The position numbers and the translations under genes are program-made. From the NCBI GenBank assembly GCA_003153875.1, contig PMBY01000323.1, positions 4,401 through 10,663 of the forward strand: a stretch of DNA of 6,263 nt, read 5' to 3'. Positions 3,405 through 6,263 of the stretch are shown piece after piece. The notes below the pieces were generated by a model. That model searched no databases. It had not been told where the DNA came from and saw only the letters and a list, made by a program, of their open reading frames with translations. The stretch's first letter is position 1; each line of letters starts with the position of its first letter. This DNA comes from Myxococcales bacterium. GTDB taxonomy: Bacteria > Myxococcota > Polyangia > Fen-1088.

Positions 3405-6263
3405 ATGATTCGCGTTTGCTGCTCCAACCGCACCGAGGCGCTCTTGCAGGCGTTTGTGCGCAATATGCAGCGCGAGCGGGAGAGCGCGGGGCCGTTTGCG
3501 CCGGTGCGCGTGGTGGTGCCCAACCACAATGTGGAGACCTACCTGCGCATGGGCGTGGCGCGAGCGTGCGGGATCGCGGCCAACTTGCAGGTCACGTTTC
3601 TGCGCAAGCTGCTGGCCCATGTGGCCGAGCAGGCGCTGCCCAACGGCCGCGTGGTGGATGCGGAACAGATCCAGGCCCACCTGCTGGCGCTGTTTCACGA
3701 CGAGGGCTTTCTCGCACGGCCGGAAATGGCACCGGTGCGCGACTATCTTCTGGCGGGCGGCGGGGCGCGCGACGCTGTGGATCGCCGACGCTGCCAGCTC
3801 GCTTTTCGGCTCGGGCCTCTCTTCGAGGAATACGCGGCCTCGCGGGCCGAAATGGTCAAGGCGTGGGAGACGGGCACGACCCTCGACGGCAACCGTCTGT
3901 TCGCAGCGACGGAAGCCTGGCAGCGTGCTCTCTGGCTGGCCATCTTCGGGCCTGCGGGTCGCATTGCCCTTCGCTCGCAAGCCGAGGGCGTGGCCTGGTT
4001 GCGCATCGACGAGCTGCTGACGCGCGCCGAGGCGCTGGGCAGGCTTGCGGCCGACGAGCTGGGCCCCACCTTGCACCTCTTCGGCGCCTCGTACGTGGCG
4101 CCGTCCTACCATCGCATGCTGGCCGTGCTCGCTCGTCACATTGATGTGTACCTGTACACGCTCAATCCCTGCCGCGAATTCTGGGAGGACGTGGAAACCC
4201 CGGCCGAGCTGCGCCGGCGCGTGGCCAAGAGGCCCCAAGCAGACCCCGCGCTCGACGATCCCTTTGGCCTGCTGGATCCATCTGAGAACCTGGCCCTGCG
4301 CCTGTGGGGCCGGCCGGGCCGCGAGAACCTGCGCCTGCTCGGCGAGCTCGATGGGTACGACTTCGAGGAACACTTCGCAGCCTCGACCGCGCCCACGCTG
4401 CTGGCGCGCCTGCAGAACGACATCCTGGATCGCACCGCAAGGACCGAGCCCGACCCGATGCTGGCCGCCGACGGCAGCGTGCAGGTGCTGGCCTGCCCAG
4501 GCATACGCCGCGAGCTGGAAGTCGTGGCGGCCGAGATCTGGCGCTGCCTGCGCACGACGCCCGATCTGCGCTGCAACGACATCGCGGTCATCGTGCCCGA
4601 GTCGCGCAAGGACGCCTATCTGTCGCAGGTGAGCGCGGTGTTTGCCGAGAGTCGCGACTTGCCCCACCATGTGGTGGACCTGCCGCTGGCGGGCGGGCAC
4701 CGGCTGGGCGAAGCCGCGAACATGCTGCTCGACCTGCCGTTCTCGTCGTTCTCGCGCAAGCAGCTGGTGCCTCTCGTCACTCACCCGTCGCTGATGGCGC
4801 GTTTTCCCGAGGCGCGGCCCACGGACTGGCTGCGCCTCATCGACCAGCTAGGCATCGTGCGCGGGGCCGAGCAGCGGGATCTCGCCGGAAGCTATTTGGA
4901 TCGCGATCTGTTCACCTGGGATCAGGGTCTGCGCCGACTGGCCCTGGGCGCGTTCATGCTGGGGGAACGCAGCGGCGACGAAACGCCGGTCAGCCTCGGT
5001 GAAAACCAGTATCTGCCGGTCGAGACTGCGCCCGACGATCGCGTCGCCGCCCTCGATTTCGCGCTGCTGGTCCGCTCGCTGATTGCTGATGCGCGCTTCG
5101 CGGCTGGCGTCGACAGCCCGACTGAGCGCCCGCTAGCCGAGTGGCTCGGCTTCATCCGCGGCATGCTGGCCGCGTACTTGCATCCTGTCGACGCCGGCGA
5201 GGAGGGGCTGCTCGGCCGCTGGCGAGCCCACCTCGACGAGATCGAAGACGTGGGCCTGCAGGACTTTCCGGTCAGTTACCGGGTCGCGGCTGAGCTGGCG
5301 CGCGGCGCGCTCGCGTCCATACCCGGCTCGCGCGGGCAATACCTCGCGCGCGGCGTGACCGTGGCGTCGTTCGTGCCCATGCGGGCCATCCCTTTCCGCG
5401 TGGTATTCGTGCTTGGCCTGGGCCAGGGCGACTTCCCGCGCAGCGCACGCCGCGGGGATCTGGACCTGCGCGAGGCTCGACGCGAAGCGGGCGACGTCAC
5501 GCCCCGCGAGCAGGACCTCTACATGTTTCTGGAGACGCTGCTGTGTGCGCGCGACCGGCTGGTGCTTTCTTATGTGGGCCGCGACGAGATCACCGGCGAA
5601 AAGCAGCCATCCTCGGCTGTGCTGCTCGAACTGCGCGAGATCCTGTCGAGCGGCTACCTCGCCAAGGCTGAGGTGGAAAATCTGTTCGATGCGCAACCGC
5701 CGCCGCTGCGACGCTATGACGACGTCGAGCGACTGGATTCCCAGCCCCTCGCGCGCGCCGAACATGCGGCCCAGGGTCTGGGCGAGTCCTTGCGTGCCTC
5801 GCTGCCAGCGGGCACGCCTGCTCCTTTGAGCGTGGAGGATCTGCGCCGTGCGCTTTCTCCGTCGGCATTTTCCGAGGTGGCAGCCCGCCTGTCATTGCCT
5901 GCGCTGCCGCCAGCAGGTGAAGCGCGTGAAGAAGCGTCTCACGTGATCGTCACACTCGCGGAGTTGCGTTACTTCTTGCAGGATCCTCTGCAAGGCTCGG
6001 CGCGCTTTGGCCTGCGTCTGCGCGAGAGAAAAAGTGACGATGAGCTGGCCGACCGCGAGGACGAATCTTTTGCCACGGCCGCCTTGGATCGGACAACGCA
6101 ACTGCGCGAAGCCATGGTTGGCGCGGTGCTGGCGTCAGCGGGCGCGCCCTCGCCCGAGGCGGCGGCAGCCCGCTACCACGAGATCAGCCTGCGCGAAGAA
6201 CTGGCAGGACGCGGGCCGGCCGGACTTTTCCGAGAGGCCGAGCGCGAGCGTCACGCGGCCATC
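3405..6263 (+). CDS. recC: RecC subunit of exodeoxyribonuclease V, cut by the window edge
   Basis: The frame is open from ATG 3405 through 953 codons to the last base, so the 3' end is missing; E. coli RecC has about 1,120 residues. RecC is the non-catalytic scaffold of RecBCD: it splits the duplex, guides strands to the RecB and RecD motors and reads Chi. Supporting blocks are MIRVCCSNRTEALL at the N terminus, RVVVPN (35-40), GIAANL (56-61), LHLFGASY...APSYHRML (223 on), NPCREFW (254-260), a second helicase-like segment from VQVLACPG (359) with DIAVIVP, VPMRAIPFR (657-665) with GDFPR (675-679), and TLAELRYFLQDPL (850 on), near the nuclease-like C-terminal domain. No Walker A motif is seen, as expected for the inactive helicase fold of RecC. 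It follows vapC by 24 bases; recB and recD would be expected downstream. AddB is the main alternative, but the VPMRAIPFR and NPCRE blocks favour RecC. Confidence 0.92.
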   Translation, partial: MIRVCCSNRTEALLQAFVRNMQRERESAGPFAPVRVVVPNHNVETYLRMGVARACGIAANLQVTFLRKLLAHVAEQALPNGRVVDAEQIQAHLLALFHDEGFLARPEMAPVRDYLLAGGGARDAVDRRRCQLAFRLGPLFEEYAASRAEMVKAWETGTTLDGNRLFAATEAWQRALWLAIFGPAGRIALRSQAEGVAWLRIDELLTRAEALGRLAADELGPTLHLFGASYVAPSYHRMLAVLARHIDVYLYTLNPCREFWEDVETPAELRRRVAKRPQADPALDDPFGLLDPSENLALRLWGRPGRENLRLLGELDGYDFEEHFAASTAPTLLARLQNDILDRTARTEPDPMLAADGSVQVLACPGIRRELEVVAAEIWRCLRTTPDLRCNDIAVIVPESRKDAYLSQVSAVFAESRDLPHHVVDLPLAGGHRLGEAANMLLDLPFSSFSRKQLVPLVTHPSLMARFPEARPTDWLRLIDQLGIVRGAEQRDLAGSYLDRDLFTWDQGLRRLALGAFMLGERSGDETPVSLGENQYLPVETAPDDRVAALDFALLVRSLIADARFAAGVDSPTERPLAEWLGFIRGMLAAYLHPVDAGEEGLLGRWRAHLDEIEDVGLQDFPVSYRVAAELARGALASIPGSRGQYLARGVTVASFVPMRAIPFRVVFVLGLGQGDFPRSARRGDLDLREARREAGDVTPREQDLYMFLETLLCARDRLVLSYVGRDEITGEKQPSSAVLLELREILSSGYLAKAEVENLFDAQPPPLRRYDDVERLDSQPLARAEHAAQGLGESLRASLPAGTPAPLSVEDLRRALSPSAFSEVAARLSLPALPPAGEAREEASHVIVTLAELRYFLQDPLQGSARFGLRLRERKSDDELADREDESFATAALDRTTQLREAMVGAVLASAGAPSPEAAAARYHEISLREELAGRGPAGLFREAERERHAAI

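Noticed and set aside
3390..4784. A 464-residue open frame on the minus strand opposite recC
   Set aside because: It is rich in Arg, Gln, His and Ala with no domain pattern, as expected for the antisense of GC-rich coding sequence. The plus-strand RecC frame is conserved over its whole length.

Overview
The window is GC-rich bacterial chromosome of ordinary, densely packed character. It holds two genes on the minus strand to the left (about 40-2558) and a three-gene run on the plus strand to the right (about 2786 to past the right edge), read outward from a shared spacer of about 230 bases. The RecC homologue points to Proteobacteria in the broad sense. Its sequence is far from the Escherichia coli type, and its wording (VVVPN..., GIAANL, NPCREFW, VPMRAIPFR) feels closer to RecC of deltaproteobacterial/myxobacterial lineages. 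That placement is an impression from memory, not a search result.

Left side, minus strand: a metallo-beta-lactamase-fold protein with a flavodiiron-type ligand set (H-x-E-x-D) and no flavodoxin domain (1794-2558). It is followed about 180 bases downstream by a GTG-started family 2-type glycosyltransferase (40-1611). The last 40% of the glycosyltransferase is a coiled coil built from twelve 14-residue units, seen in DNA as a 42-bp tandem repeat, and it ends in an SWSWR...GPAR tail typical of cell-surface polysaccharide enzymes. The gap between the two genes holds a weak hairpin, an extended -10 promoter candidate and a possible 23-codon leader reading frame.

Middle spacer, about 2559-2785: a clear ribosome binding site for the metallo-beta-lactamase-fold gene, several short perfect inverted repeats, and a plausible promoter plus operator for the plus-strand genes.

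Right side, plus strand: a ribbon-helix-helix antitoxin (vapB-like), an overlapping PIN-domain toxin (vapC) and, only 24 bases later, recC, which is open for 953 codons to the window edge. The toxin-antitoxin pair sits where a recC operon promoter would normally be, so read-through from the autoregulated promoter could feed recC. RecBCD repairs double-strand breaks and degrades phage DNA, so this juxtaposition is the most interesting arrangement here. It may also be simple chance insertion. I found no RNA gene, insertion sequence, CRISPR array or attachment site.
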